Of a stretch of 64,000 nt of DNA, positions 34,655 through 44,464 are shown piece by piece. Position 1 is the first letter of the stretch, and each line of letters opens with the position of its first letter. The position numbers and the translations under genes are program-made. The notes under the pieces were generated by a model. The model had not been told where the DNA came from. It was given only the letters and a program-made list of their open reading frames with translations, and ran no database searches. The stretch is from Streptomyces luteolus (lineage in GTDB: Bacteria > Actinomycetota > Actinomycetes > Streptomycetales > Streptomycetaceae), in assembly GCF_029968015.1 (NCBI RefSeq), contig NZ_JASCIS010000007.1, forward strand, positions 176,725 to 240,724, read 5' to 3'.

Positions 34655-37279
34655 ATGGCGGACGTGGATGTCTGGGAAGACCCCGCCGAGCTGCGCATCC
34701 GGCTGGACGTGGCGGTGGAGGAGAACGCGGCGCTGCGCGAGGAGAACCGGCGCCTACGCGACCTGCAGCTGGGACCGGCCGCGCAGGCGGTCCCCTGCTG
34801 GGACGAGCCGTCACCCCCGCAGCAGGTGCCGTCGGCCGTTCAGGATCCTGCTGTGGTGCCGGTGCCCCCGTCCGGCCTGCTCTGGGCCGATGCACGCTCG
34901 ACGGTGGAGGCGAAACTCGCCCTGTTCAAGGCGCTGTTCGCGGGCCGCAGCGACGTGTACGCCCGCCGGTGGGCCGCCAAGTCCGGAAAGACGGGATGGA
35001 GCCCGGCAGAGACCAAACGGCCCTGGGAGCGCCGCCCCGGGGAGGAACGCGAACTGCTGCCGCTCACCGACCGCGTGCTCATCGAGCACCTCAGCCGCCC
35101 CGAACCTGGCTCGGAAGCCCTGCATGTCGGGCTGTATCCGCTGCTCACCGACGACACCTGCTGGCTGCTGGTCTGCGATTTCGACGACCGGGACTGGCGC
35201 GGCGATGCTGCCGCCTACCATCAGGCGTGCCGGGTAGCCGGAGTACCGGCGTATGCGGAGATCTCCCGGTCCGGCGAGGGCGCCCACGTATGGACGTTCT
35301 TCACCGACCCCGTCCCCGCTGGCCTCGCCCGGCAACTGGGGGCCGCACTGCTGCGCGACGCCATGACCACACGCGAGCGGATGTCCCTGGCCAGCTTCGA
35401 CCGGTTCTTCCCCGCCCAGGACCTGCTGCCGACCAAGACATCCGGCAACGGCAGTTTCGGCAACCTGATCGCTCTGCCGCTCAACGGCGCCTGCCGCGAG
35501 CGAGGCACCACCCTCTTCTGCGACCCGGCGACCTGGACGCCCTACCCCGACCAGTTCGCCCACCTCTCCCAGATCCAGCGGCTGAGCCGGGGCGAGTTCG
35601 AGGCCCTGGTCAACACCTTGCAGCCGGTCGAGGTCGGCCCGGCGGCCACGCTCGAGGCGATGCCACCGAAGCCGCGGCGTACCACTCTCGGCAAGGCCCT
35701 CGAAGTAGTACGGGCCCGGCTGGGGGCCATGCTGGCCATCGCCACCCAGGGCCTTCCCGCCCCGCTCGTGGCGGCGCTCAAGCACCTGGCGAGCCTGCAC
35801 AACCCGGATGTCTACAAGAAGCAGAAGATGCGCTACTCCACGTTCGGGACATCCCGGTTCGTGATGTGCTTCGACACCACCGACACCGACTGGCTGCGCA
35901 TCCCCAGGGGACTGGCCGATCAAGCGGCCAAGCTCATCGCCTCGGCAGGCGGAGACCTGCGCATCGACCATGACCTGCCCAAGCGCGAGGCGATCACCGC
36001 ACGCTTCACCGGTGAACTCACCCCGGTGCAGGCCAAGGCTGTCGACACGATGGCCGAGCACATCACCGGCGTGCTCGTGGCCCCGCCAGGCACCGGCAAG
36101 ACCGTGATGGCCTGTGCTCTCATCGCCAAGGCGGCGCAGCCGGCCGCGATCCTCGTGAACAAGGCCGAACTCCTCTCTCAGTGGCGTGAGCGCCTGGCCA
36201 CCTTCCTCGACCTGGGCGAGAGTCAAGTCGGCTCGCTGGGCGGCGGCAAGGACCGCCGCAACGGCGTGGTCGACCTGGTGATGCTTCAGTCGCTTGCCCA
36301 CCGCGACGCACCCGACCAACTCCTGGACGGCTACGGCCTTGTGATCGTGGATGAGTGCCACGCCATCGGAGCACCGGCCGCCGTAGCAGCGGTGAACAAA
36401 GCCGCCGTACGCCGCTGGACGGGCCTATCCGCCACCCCCTACCGCGCGGACCAGATGGACGCGCTCATCACCATGCAGTGCGGCCCCATCCGCCACGAGA
36501 TCGCCGACCAGACCACCTTTACCAAGCATCTGATCGTCCACCCCACTGCTTTCACCACCGAGGAAACCGGCGACGACGGCGTCTCCTTCCAGGCCCTATA
36601 CGGAGAACTCGCCGCCAACGAGGAACGCAACGCCCAAATCGCCGCGGACATCGCCAACGCCGCCCGCCGGGGCCGCCATAGCCTCGCCCTCAGCAACCGG
36701 ATCGAACACCTCCACCGTCTCACCGAGGCCCTCCACCAACACGGCATCCGTCCGATGCTCCTGCACGGACGGCTCAGCGCGGCCGAGCGCGCCGAGGTCC
36801 GCGCCGCGCTCGACTCGGAAGACGCCAGCCCGACCGTGCTCCTGGCCATCGACAAGGTCGCAGGCGAAGGCTTCGATGCGGCCCGCCTCGACTGCCTCTT
36901 CTTGACCAGTCCGTTCCGCTTCAAAGGCAAAAGCATCCAACAAGTCGGACGCGTCATACGCGAGTTGGAAACCGGCAAGACGGACGTCGAGGTCCACGAC
37001 TACGTCGACGTGGAGGTCTCCCGCCTGGAGAGCATGCACCACCATCGACGCCGCGTCCTGGCCCGCCGAGGCTTCACCACCCGCACCTCCACCGAACCTT
37101 CCGTCGCCCAGGGCTCGACGCCGCAGGACAGCCCCGTGCCCATCCAGAAACCTCATCCAGGGAAGCCGACCGTTGCCGAAGTCCGCGCCTGGGCCCGCGA
37201 CAACGGCCACGCCGTCCCAGACCGAGGACGCCTCCGCGCCGACATCTGGACCGCCTGGCACGCGGCCCATCCGACCTGA
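34655..37279 (+). CDS. Primase (AEP-like) - SF2 helicase - Lsr2-tail fusion
   Basis: An 874-residue protein. Residues 1-40 hold a leucine-zipper-like coil (EENAALREENRRLRDLQ). Residues about 75-330 resemble the archaeo-eukaryotic primase fold: DxD in LLVCDFDDRDW, the sG-x-H motif RSGEGAHVW, and a conserved NGSFGNLIALPLNG. Residues about 445-800 are an SF2 helicase: APPGTGKT (Walker A), DECHA (Walker B), SATPYR, and QQVGRVIR (motif VI). The last about 40 residues (PTVAEVRAWARDNGH ... DRGRLRADI) match the RGR-type DNA-binding domain of the Streptomyces nucleoid protein Lsr2. This architecture resembles the primase-helicase proteins described for TOTE-type conflict systems (name recalled). The ATG at 34655 is chosen as the first codon before protein-like sequence. 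Confidence 0.82.
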   Translation: MADVDVWEDPAELRIRLDVAVEENAALREENRRLRDLQLGPAAQAVPCWDEPSPPQQVPSAVQDPAVVPVPPSGLLWADARSTVEAKLALFKALFAGRSDVYARRWAAKSGKTGWSPAETKRPWERRPGEERELLPLTDRVLIEHLSRPEPGSEALHVGLYPLLTDDTCWLLVCDFDDRDWRGDAAAYHQACRVAGVPAYAEISRSGEGAHVWTFFTDPVPAGLARQLGAALLRDAMTTRERMSLASFDRFFPAQDLLPTKTSGNGSFGNLIALPLNGACRERGTTLFCDPATWTPYPDQFAHLSQIQRLSRGEFEALVNTLQPVEVGPAATLEAMPPKPRRTTLGKALEVVRARLGAMLAIATQGLPAPLVAALKHLASLHNPDVYKKQKMRYSTFGTSRFVMCFDTTDTDWLRIPRGLADQAAKLIASAGGDLRIDHDLPKREAITARFTGELTPVQAKAVDTMAEHITGVLVAPPGTGKTVMACALIAKAAQPAAILVNKAELLSQWRERLATFLDLGESQVGSLGGGKDRRNGVVDLVMLQSLAHRDAPDQLLDGYGLVIVDECHAIGAPAAVAAVNKAAVRRWTGLSATPYRADQMDALITMQCGPIRHEIADQTTFTKHLIVHPTAFTTEETGDDGVSFQALYGELAANEERNAQIAADIANAARRGRHSLALSNRIEHLHRLTEALHQHGIRPMLLHGRLSAAERAEVRAALDSEDASPTVLLAIDKVAGEGFDAARLDCLFLTSPFRFKGKSIQQVGRVIRELETGKTDVEVHDYVDVEVSRLESMHHHRRRVLARRGFTTRTSTEPSVAQGSTPQDSPVPIQKPHPGKPTVAEVRAWARDNGHAVPDRGRLRADIWTAWHAAHPT

Positions 37280-37425
37280 CATCCAGGCCGAACTCCTCAA
37301 AACCGAACACCCAGCCACGGAGCCGACGTCGTCGCACTCACGTACGTAACGGAACCGCCGCCACTCACAGTGACCACCACCAGCATTCCAGCGGCGGTCA
37401 CTGCCCGTGATCAGCCGACACGAGA

Positions 37426-37483
37426 GTGCTCATCACACGCGGATTCCAACACTTCTGCAGGAACTCATGCTCACGATCACGCG
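37426..37483. repeat. Right-end repeats of the Tn7-like element
   Basis: On the minus strand 37483-37468 reads CGCGTGATCGTGAGCA, matching the left end at 15 of 16 positions. A second copy, 37442-37426, reads CCGCGTGTGATGAGCAC and is a near match to CCGCGTGATCATGAGCAC. Both are inverted relative to the left copies, and they end about 40 bases before the DUF4192 stop. Confidence 0.68.
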
Positions 37484-37524
37484 CTCCCTACAGAGATCAT
37501 CCGGCCGAGCTTGGCTCGCTTGCC

Positions 37525-39222
37525 TCACCGACGCCTGTTCTGCTGACCTCGCCCCTTCGGGGCCCGGGAGCGGTCCGATCCGCGTACCGGACTGCGCTGC
37601 GGGCGCCCGCCGTCGCGCCGGGTGCGGCCCTGGGGTCCACCCGCGCCCTTCGCCGGTTGAGCCGTCGGCGGCATGCAGAGGTTTCGGCGCAGCTGCCTGG
37701 GGAGCTGCGGGCTGATGCGGTCCACGGTCCGGGAGCGCCCCCTGCGGCGGGCCCTCGAGCCGACAGCAGGGCGCGGCGACTGTGCCGGCACGACGCGCGG
37801 CAGGTGGTGCGGCCTGCGGGTGGAGGGATTGGCGGCCTCCGCGCTCTCGGTCCTGGGCGAGGCCTGGTCGGCCGAGAAGTCCCGGGGTTGGCCGGAAGCT
37901 GTCGGGTCTTCGGGTGATCCCGTCGAGTCGGGCGCGGCTCCCGGGGACTCCTGCGCCGAACGCCGGTGTGCGCAGCCCTGCTTCCTCACGCGAGGGCTCG
38001 ACTGATCCTGCGGAAGGGCGAGTTGAGTGCCCCGACCACATACAGGACCTTGGCCCGCGGCCTTCGAGCGGGCCTTGTGCGCGGCCGGACGGTGGGCCCC
38101 GTGCAACTCGTCGCGCAGGCAGCGGCGAACCTCCTCGACGTCCAGTCCTTGATTGCACGCGCGGTGCAGGAGCTGCGCGAAGGTATAGACGGGGTCGAGG
38201 TCCAGTGCCAGGCCGAGGGCGACCCTGGCCTCGGGTTCGTCGTCCAGCGACCACGCGACCCACCCCGCGAGGGACAGCGGCGCCGTGGCGAACTCCATGT
38301 ACGGCGCGACGCAACGCCGTGCCAATGCCCTCCAGAGCCGCAGCGCGAGGGCGGCCTCCTCGCCCTCCATCCACTCGGCGGCCCTGTCACGGGTCTCGCG
38401 CACCTGCAGGCCGAGGAGGAGGTCGGCGCCCTCACGGTCCCCGATCAGCTGGTCGTCCCGTCGGTCGGACTCCACCGCTCCGCCAGCGGGAGGCGCCTCA
38501 CGAAGCCTCTCCATGACGCGGGCAGCGGCCGCCAGAGTCTCTTCCGCGACCTGATCGCCCTCGTCGTCCATCACCATGCGCGGCACGAGCGCCGACGCCG
38601 CCGCGTCCAGGGCGCCCTTCAAGCTCGCCGCGGCGGCCCCGCGCGGGGGCGCGAAGCGGGCCTCCATCTGACGCAGGCTGCCGTGCATGTGAAGCCCGGC
38701 ATACGTTGCGGCCGCGGCGACGACGGACGTGCCCGGCAAGGCCATGGGCGTCCCTGCGGGCGGACAGCAGCGGTCGTCGACGCATACGTACGACCAGTAG
38801 CGACCCGCGGAGAGGCAGAGGGCTTCCTCGACGGTGACTCCTTGGCTCCCGCAGGCTACGAGGAGGGATTCGGCCAGCGGACGCAGTCGCTCCATGACCT
38901 GCTGCGGCGCCTCGTCCCCGCGCGGATCCTGGCAGAGGTAGATCACGACGCCGGCCGGCCGGACCAGGTGCCGCTCGCTGCCGGTCACCAGGCAAGCGAC
39001 CAGCTGTTCGGCGATGAGCGGCCAGTCCTCCGTCTCGTCGGGGATGCCCAGGCGCACCCGGCCTCCGAAGCCCACTCCCATGCCGTGTTTCGCCACCAGG
39101 ACCACGCTGTCGTCGGGATGGAAGCCCATCAAGTAGGGGAGGGCATCGGCGAGTTCGGCCGGGCTGGACATCGTCGACATCGGCTTGTTCGAGCCGTCTG
39201 CGGCTTCGTAGTGATTCGTCAT
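37525..39222 (-). CDS. DUF4192 domain protein
   Basis: A 565-residue protein. Residues about 15-380 form the DUF4192 domain (ELADALPYLMGFHPDDSVVLV near the start; SLAGWVAWSLDDEPEARVALG near the end). The remaining about 170 residues are a Pro/Arg/Ser-rich disordered tail. It is common in actinobacteria, often beside DNA-metabolism genes such as the divergent RecQ here. Function is unknown. The ATG at 39222 (MTNHYEA) is the best start, though its ribosome binding site is weak; the frame further upstream overlaps the RecQ promoter. Confidence 0.8.
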   Translation of the reverse strand: MTNHYEAADGSNKPMSTMSSPAELADALPYLMGFHPDDSVVLVAKHGMGVGFGGRVRLGIPDETEDWPLIAEQLVACLVTGSERHLVRPAGVVIYLCQDPRGDEAPQQVMERLRPLAESLLVACGSQGVTVEEALCLSAGRYWSYVCVDDRCCPPAGTPMALPGTSVVAAAATYAGLHMHGSLRQMEARFAPPRGAAAASLKGALDAAASALVPRMVMDDEGDQVAEETLAAAARVMERLREAPPAGGAVESDRRDDQLIGDREGADLLLGLQVRETRDRAAEWMEGEEAALALRLWRALARRCVAPYMEFATAPLSLAGWVAWSLDDEPEARVALGLALDLDPVYTFAQLLHRACNQGLDVEEVRRCLRDELHGAHRPAAHKARSKAAGQGPVCGRGTQLALPQDQSSPRVRKQGCAHRRSAQESPGAAPDSTGSPEDPTASGQPRDFSADQASPRTESAEAANPSTRRPHHLPRVVPAQSPRPAVGSRARRRGRSRTVDRISPQLPRQLRRNLCMPPTAQPAKGAGGPQGRTRRDGGRPQRSPVRGSDRSRAPKGRGQQNRRR

Positions 39223-39354
39223 GCGGAGACCATGTCGCGGATTGCTGCATTCCGGTTTTCCTGTGGATAACCCTGGCCGTGGACACGTCAGAAGTTGTCC
39301 ACAGGCCGGCGGACGCATTCGCCGAATGTCAGAGCCATCGGGTTGCATGGACGC

Positions 39355-41526
39355 ATGACCAACGAAGAACTCCGCACGGAGGCCGACGCCGTACTCGCCC
39401 GTCTCGTCGGCGATCAGTCCGGCCGTGCCCGGCTGCGCGAGGACCAGTGGCGGGCGATCGAGGCGCTCGTCGCCGACAAGCGCCGGGCTCTCGTCGTGCA
39501 GCGCACGGGCTGGGGCAAGTCCGCGGTGTACTTCGTCGCGACCGCATTGCTGCGCGCCCGAGGCGGCGGCCCCACCGTGATCGTCTCGCCGCTGCTCGCG
39601 CTGATGCGGAACCAGGTGGAGGCGGCCGCGCGTGCGGGCATCCACGCGCGCACGATCAACTCCTCCAACACCGAGGAATGGGAAACGGTCCAGGCCGAAG
39701 TGGCGGCCGGCCAGGTCGATGTCCTCCTGGTGAGCCCCGAGCGCCTCAACAACCCCGACTTCCGTGACGAGGTGCTCCCCCGCCTGGCCGCGGCCACCGG
39801 CCTGCTCGTGGTCGACGAGGCGCACTGCATCTCCGACTGGGGCCATGACTTCCGGCCCGACTACCGCCGACTCCGCACCATGCTGGCGGACCTGCCGTCC
39901 GGAGTGCCCGTCCTCGCCACCACCGCCACGGCCAACTCACGCGTCACCGCGGATGTCGCCGAGCAGCTCGGAACGGGCGGAGGGTCAGGTTCCGACGCCC
40001 TGGTGCTCCGCGGCCCGCTGGACCGCGAGAGTCTGAGCCTCGGAGTGCTCGAACTCCCCGATGCGCCCAGCCGGTTGGCCTGGCTCGGCGAGCACCTGAG
40101 CGAGCTGCCCGGCTCCGGGATCATCTACACCCTGACGGTGGCGGCAGCCGAGGAAGTCACCGCGTTCCTCCGGCAGTGCGGGCACACCGTCTCCTCGTAC
40201 ACGGGAAAGACCGAGAACGCGGACCGTCAGCAGGCCGAGGAGGATCTGCTCGCCAACCGTGTGAAGGCTCTGGTGGCCACGTCCGCGCTCGGCATGGGAT
40301 TCGACAAGCCGGACCTCGGATTCGTGGTCCACCTCGGATCCCCCTCCTCCCCCATCGCCTACTACCAGCAGGTGGGCCGCGCCGGTCGTGGGGTCGAGCA
40401 CGCGGAAGTGCTGCTGCTGCCCGGCAAGGAGGACGAGGCGATCTGGCGGTACTTCGCCTCGGTGGCTTTCCCGCCTGAGTCACAAGTGCGCCTCACTCTG
40501 GACACCTTGGCGAACGCGGACAGGCCCCTATCCCTGCCCGCCCTCGAACCGCTCGTCGAACTCCGCAGGACCCGGCTCGACACAATGCTCAAAGTCCTGG
40601 ACGTGGACGGGGCCGTACGCCGGGTCAAGGGGGGATGGATCTCCACGGGACAACCATGGGTGTACGACGCGGAGCGATACGCCTGGGTCGCCCACCAACG
40701 CGAGGCCGAGCAGCAGGCGATGCGGAACTACGCCTCGACGTCGGAGTGCCGTATGGAGTTCCTGCGACGCCAGTTGGACGACGAGGAGGCGGCGCCGTGC
40801 GGGCGCTGCGACAACTGCGCGGGCCCTCGATTCGACAACAAGGTGTCCGCCGCAGCGCTCGATGCGGCCAAGGGCGAACTCGGCAGGGCGGGCGTCGAGG
40901 TGGAGCCACGCAAGATGTGGCCGACCGGACTCGCGGCGGTGGGGATGGACCTCAAGGGGCGGATCCCTGCCGGCCAACTCGCCGCCACCGGGCGCGCGCT
41001 GGGAAGACTCTCCGACATCGGCTGGGGCAACCGGCTGCGCCCCATGCTCACCCCACAGTCCCCGGACGGCCCGATTCCGGACGATGTGGCGCGCGCGGTG
41101 ATCGACGTTCTGGCCGACTGGGCGAAGGGGCCAGGCGGTTGGGCGTCCGGCGAGCCCGACGCGCTGCGCAGACCGGTCGGGGTCGTGGCGATGCCGTCCC
41201 GGATTCGGCCGCAGCTGATCCACTCCCTGGCCGGCCACATCGCCGCGGTCGGCCGGATGCCGCTGCTCGGTTCGCTCGCCTATGTCCCGGGGGCCGACCA
41301 GTCGAGCCCGCCGCGCAGCAACAGCGCGCAGCGACTGCGCGCTCTGGACGGCACGTTGACCGTTCCCGAGGAGTTGGCCGAGCAGCTCAGGCAGGCCGGC
41401 GGCGGACCGGTGCTGTTGGTCGACGACTTCACCGAGACCGGCTGGACGCTCGCGGTGGCCGCCCGGATGCTCCGACAGGCCTCGGCGGAGGGGGTGTTGC
41501 CGCTGGTACTGGCCATCCAGGCGTGA
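39355..41526 (+). CDS. RecQ helicase fused to a phosphoribosyltransferase-like domain
   Basis: A 723-residue protein. Residues 1-480 form a RecQ SF2 helicase: motif [13 protein letters not shown] box [24 protein letters not shown], and motif [11 protein letters not shown]. The RecQ zinc region is reduced to CGRCDNC plus an upstream Cys. Residues about 560-723 resemble a type I phosphoribosyltransferase, with the PRPP-binding loop [13 protein letters not shown]. The PRTase half may bind nucleotides to regulate the helicase or to act on DNA ends. The ATG at 39355 gives the natural [11 protein letters not shown] start. It diverges from the DUF4192 gene. Confidence 0.88.
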   Translation: MTNEELRTEADAVLARLVGDQSGRARLREDQWRAIEALVADKRRALVVQRTGWGKSAVYFVATALLRARGGGPTVIVSPLLALMRNQVEAAARAGIHARTINSSNTEEWETVQAEVAAGQVDVLLVSPERLNNPDFRDEVLPRLAAATGLLVVDEAHCISDWGHDFRPDYRRLRTMLADLPSGVPVLATTATANSRVTADVAEQLGTGGGSGSDALVLRGPLDRESLSLGVLELPDAPSRLAWLGEHLSELPGSGIIYTLTVAAAEEVTAFLRQCGHTVSSYTGKTENADRQQAEEDLLANRVKALVATSALGMGFDKPDLGFVVHLGSPSSPIAYYQQVGRAGRGVEHAEVLLLPGKEDEAIWRYFASVAFPPESQVRLTLDTLANADRPLSLPALEPLVELRRTRLDTMLKVLDVDGAVRRVKGGWISTGQPWVYDAERYAWVAHQREAEQQAMRNYASTSECRMEFLRRQLDDEEAAPCGRCDNCAGPRFDNKVSAAALDAAKGELGRAGVEVEPRKMWPTGLAAVGMDLKGRIPAGQLAATGRALGRLSDIGWGNRLRPMLTPQSPDGPIPDDVARAVIDVLADWAKGPGGWASGEPDALRRPVGVVAMPSRIRPQLIHSLAGHIAAVGRMPLLGSLAYVPGADQSSPPRSNSAQRLRALDGTLTVPEELAEQLRQAGGGPVLLVDDFTETGWTLAVAARMLRQASAEGVLPLVLAIQA

Positions 41527-41746
41527 GCCACGCGTCGAACGGTGCTACGGGGGAAGGCATATAGACGGCGCACCCGCCGATTACGGGCAACGGCTCCAAC
41601 TGCTCGTTGCCTGGCGCCGGTGGGCGGGCGAGAATTGGAACCCGCTCCCGCACGGCTCGCCCGTGGTCCGGCAGTGCTGTGCCGCGGTGCGCTCCCGACC
41701 GTCCGACCCCGCCCGCAGGTGTGGGCGCGTAGCCGAAGGGAGGACC

Positions 41747-42613
41747 GTGACCTTCGGATTCGCTCCGTCCGCAACGGCATCGAAGCCGGGTGCATCGAAG
41801 CCGGGTGCATCACAGCCCACTGAGATGTCCGACTCCACCAGCAACGAACTGGCCCGCGTACTGGAACCGGCCGAATGGGCAGCGGCGGGAATTCCGCTGC
41901 TGCGTGATCCGCGTGAGGTCGTCAGTGGCCTGCACCTACGGCATCTGCCCACGCCGGAGACCGCGGTGGTGGCGGTGCTCGACCAGGAGGAGCGCCTGCG
42001 GGCGAGCGCCTCGTTCTCCCGGCGCGCGACAGGCGCGGACGGCTGGGTGAACCGCAACGCCCTGCTGGCACAGCTGCGCCGGGTCATCCCGCACGACCTG
42101 CGGCGCCGCACTCCGGTCCGCACAGCGGTGTTGCTGTACTGCCGTGAAGGGGACGCGCAGTGGACTCAGGAGGACGGCGCGTGGATGTGGGGGCTGCGGG
42201 ACGCCTGCACATTGCACGGCCTGAGGTGCGGGGCGTACATCACGCTGACGCGGGCCGGCTGGCAGGTGTTCGGCGAAGGGCGCAGCGGGAGACGGCCGAA
42301 CATCGGCTCTTCGCCGGAGCACTTGGAGGGCGGCTTGAAGCTTGAGGAGACCGGCGACGAGACCGACGAGAAGGTCGCCGAGGAAGCCGACGAGAAGGCC
42401 GCCAAGAGGGGCGGCGGCGAAGGACATACCGCGAGGAAGGAGGAGCAGGAACAGCCGCGGCGGATGAAGGAGCGACCGCCGTCGAGGGAAGAGAGACTGC
42501 GAGCCAACGGCACGCCAGCCATGCCACAGCCACAGCCACACCCCCGCCCACAGCCACGGGTGAGCTCCGGAGGCGGAGGGCCGGCGAGCGAGCGACGAGG
42601 TGCGGCCCGCTGA
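41747..42613 (+). CDS. Conserved Streptomyces protein, unknown function
   Basis: A 288-residue protein. The GTG is supported by a strong AAGGGAGGACC. The N terminus contains a KPGAS repeat; residues about 40-190 form a conserved domain (HLPTPETAVVAVLDQEERL; RTPVRTAVLLYCREGDAQW; CGAYITLTRAGWQVFG). The rest is a charged Glu/Lys/Arg and then Pro/Gln tail. It is probably a core gene between recQ and rnhB. I cannot assign a function. Confidence 0.72.
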   Translation: MTFGFAPSATASKPGASKPGASQPTEMSDSTSNELARVLEPAEWAAAGIPLLRDPREVVSGLHLRHLPTPETAVVAVLDQEERLRASASFSRRATGADGWVNRNALLAQLRRVIPHDLRRRTPVRTAVLLYCREGDAQWTQEDGAWMWGLRDACTLHGLRCGAYITLTRAGWQVFGEGRSGRRPNIGSSPEHLEGGLKLEETGDETDEKVAEEADEKAAKRGGGEGHTARKEEQEQPRRMKERPPSREERLRANGTPAMPQPQPHPRPQPRVSSGGGGPASERRGAAR

Positions 42614-42738
42614 GTAGACCGGGAGGGAACGTCGGGACGGACCTCAAGAAGCCCGACCGTACCGACCGCACGCACCCCACGCGCAACACGCACCACCGGC
42701 CAAGCCACCCTCGACCCCAACTGCCCACCCACGCCTGC

Positions 42739-42797
42739 GCACCAGCACCAGCACCAGCACCAGCACCAGCACCAGCACCAGCACCAGCACCAGCACC
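42739..42797. repeat. CACCAG hexamer array in a 365-bp gene-free stretch
   Basis: Nearly ten exact copies of CACCAG. The surrounding interval, 42614-42978, lies between two convergent genes and holds no gene I can support. GC-rich inverted stretches near 42880-42960 might terminate transcription. Confidence 0.95.
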
Positions 42798-42978
42798 GCG
42801 AACGGACCTGAGGCCGCGCGGTGGGCGCGGACCGTCAGGTTCCGGCGTTCACGTACCCGAAGAGACCGGCAAGCCCCGGCGGCCTGGAGGGCCGACAGGG
42901 CCGGGGTGCCGAACGGCCGGTGGCCGCCAGCGCCCCGCCCCGCCCCGGACCGAGGCGACAGATCCGGGTGCCGGGGTG

Positions 42979-43689
42979 TCAGACCCCGGCGCCCAGGGCC
43001 GAGTTGATGCGCTGCGGGTCGCCGCAGACGATCAGCAGCGCACCGGCACGGCTGAGCGCGAGCGGCAGAGCGGTGGCCGCTTCGTTGTCGGAGGCACCGT
43101 TCACGGCGACCACGACCACGGGGCGGCTGCCCGCTCGGGAGATGTCCGCGGCGGCGGCGTAGAACACGTCGTCACCGGCATCGTGCTGGGCCCAGTAGGC
43201 GTCCGCGCCGAAGGACAGCTCGTGAGCCGCCCACGGATGCGGGTCGCCGGTGGTGATCACCAGGATCTCGCCGGGCGCGCGACCGGTGTCGAGCAGCAGG
43301 TCGACCGCTTCCTCCGCGGCGTCCAGCGCACCCTCGGCGGAGGCCGGGATCAGCTGGACCTGCGGAGTACCGACCGGCTCGCTCGCGGCAGCACGCGCCG
43401 CGGCCGAAGCCGGAGCAGGCGAAGCGGGAGCGGGCGCAGCTGGAGCGGGCGCAGCTGGAGCGGGCTTGGCGGCGGGGGTGGCAGTCGAAGCAGCCGGGCC
43501 GGGCTTGGCCGGGGTGCGCTGCGCGGGAGGCGTGGGCCTGGGGGGACCCGGGCGTCCCGGTCGCGGCGGTGCCGCGGGGCGGGGGCCGGGTACAGGACGG
43601 GGGGTCGGCGCGATACGGCCGTTGGCCGAGCTTGCGCGGGGACCCTGGGCGCTCTCGTGAATCTGAGGCTCCTCGGGAATGAGAGGCAT
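42979..43689 (-). CDS. Proline/alanine-rich protein with a helicase-C-like tail
   Basis: A 236-residue protein. Residues 1-120 are Pro/Ala-rich and probably disordered. Residues about 125-236 form a globular domain (EGALDAAEEAVDLLL; GEILVITTGDPHPWAAHEL; RPVVVVAVNGA; LSRAGALLIVCGDP). The last part resembles the C-terminal strand-helix elements of UvrD-like helicases, without any ATPase motifs. The ATG at 43689 is the first codon of a protein-like sequence. It is upstream-linked to rnhB in direction but separated by 70 bp. Function unknown. Confidence 0.7.
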   Translation of the reverse strand: MPLIPEEPQIHESAQGPRASSANGRIAPTPRPVPGPRPAAPPRPGRPGPPRPTPPAQRTPAKPGPAASTATPAAKPAPAAPAPAAPAPASPAPASAAARAAASEPVGTPQVQLIPASAEGALDAAEEAVDLLLDTGRAPGEILVITTGDPHPWAAHELSFGADAYWAQHDAGDDVFYAAAADISRAGSRPVVVVAVNGASDNEAATALPLALSRAGALLIVCGDPQRINSALGAGV

Positions 43690-43759
43690 GAGTGGTTGTC
43701 TATCAAACGCCGGTGCGCACCGCACCGGCGGGTGGCACATGAGTGCGACCGGCATGGTG

Positions 43760-44464
43760 TCAGAAATCGAAGCCGAGTTGCCCCTCGATTTCCGGAGTGC
43801 CGCCGCTGAGTACCGGCACGCGGTTCTTCTTGAGGTGCCGCCACTGGGGCAGCGCGTCGAGATAGGACCACGAGAGCCGGTGGTACGGGGTCGGCCCCCG
43901 CACCTCAAGCGCCGCCTTGTGCACCGGCGAGGGGTAACCCGCGTTGGCGCCGAAGGCGAAGTCTGCGTGTTCGGCGTCCAGTTCGGCCATCATGGCGTCG
44001 CGGCTGACCTTGGCGATGACCGAGGCCGCGGCGACGGCGACGCAGGACTGGTCCCCCTTGATGACCGTACGGACCTTCCAGGGGGAGCCGAGGTAGTCGT
44101 GCTTGCCGTCGAGGATCACCGCGTCCGGGCGGACCGGCAGAGTCTCGAGGGCGCGCACCGCGGCGAGGCGGAGCGCTGCGGTCATACCGAGCTCGTCGAT
44201 CTCCTCCGGAGAGGAGTGGCCGAGCGCGTAGGCGGTGACCCAGTCCCGCAGCACCTCTGCCAGCGCGTCACGTCGTTTGACGGTGAGGAGCTTGGAGTCG
44301 GTGAGTCCGGCGGGCGGCCGCCGCAGTCCGGTGACCGCCGCGCAAACGGTGACGGGCCCGGCCCAAGCACCCCGTCCCACTTCGTCGACCCCGGCGACGA
44401 GCCTCGCTCCGGTGGTTGCCCGAAGGGAACGCTCGACGGTGTGGGTGGGTGCTTCGTACGGCAT
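43760..44464 (-). CDS. rnhB: Ribonuclease HII
   Basis: A 234-residue enzyme that removes RNA and single ribonucleotides from DNA. The catalytic acids are in [13 protein letters not shown] (Asp, Glu), in [10 protein letters not shown] (Asp) and in VSRDAMM (Asp). The family motif [18 protein letters not shown] is complete. The ATG at 44464 ([14 protein letters not shown]) is the conserved start. Confidence 0.95.
   Translation of the reverse strand: MPYEAPTHTVERSLRATTGARLVAGVDEVGRGAWAGPVTVCAAVTGLRRPPAGLTDSKLLTVKRRDALAEVLRDWVTAYALGHSSPEEIDELGMTAALRLAAVRALETLPVRPDAVILDGKHDYLGSPWKVRTVIKGDQSCVAVAAASVIAKVSRDAMMAELDAEHADFAFGANAGYPSPVHKAALEVRGPTPYHRLSWSYLDALPQWRHLKKNRVPVLSGGTPEIEGQLGFDF

Larger units (their letters stand above)
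26028..37483. mobile_element. Degenerate Tn7-like transposon with intact cargo
   Basis: An accessory block lies between the core Nudix and DUF4192 genes. It carries tnsA-tnsB-tnsC-tniQ in one operon with 4-base overlaps, then a 2OG-Fe(II)-oxygenase-domain gene, a tiny open frame and a primase-helicase gene. Related repeats in inverted orientation lie at 26027-26073 (two copies) and 37426-37483 (two copies), as expected for TnsB sites at the two ends. The span given runs between the outermost repeats; true ends may be up to about 40 bases further out. A 7-base direct repeat CAGAGAT (25992-25998; 37491-37497) is a weak candidate target duplication. The recombination genes are broken, so the element is probably immobile. 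Confidence 0.75.

Noticed and set aside
37525..38100. DUF4192 C-terminal tail as a product of transposon insertion
   Set aside because: The putative right end lies beyond the stop codon, and disordered basic tails are usual in this family.
42739..42797. CRISPR-like array
   Set aside because: The unit is a 6-base repeat with no spacers and no cas genes nearby.
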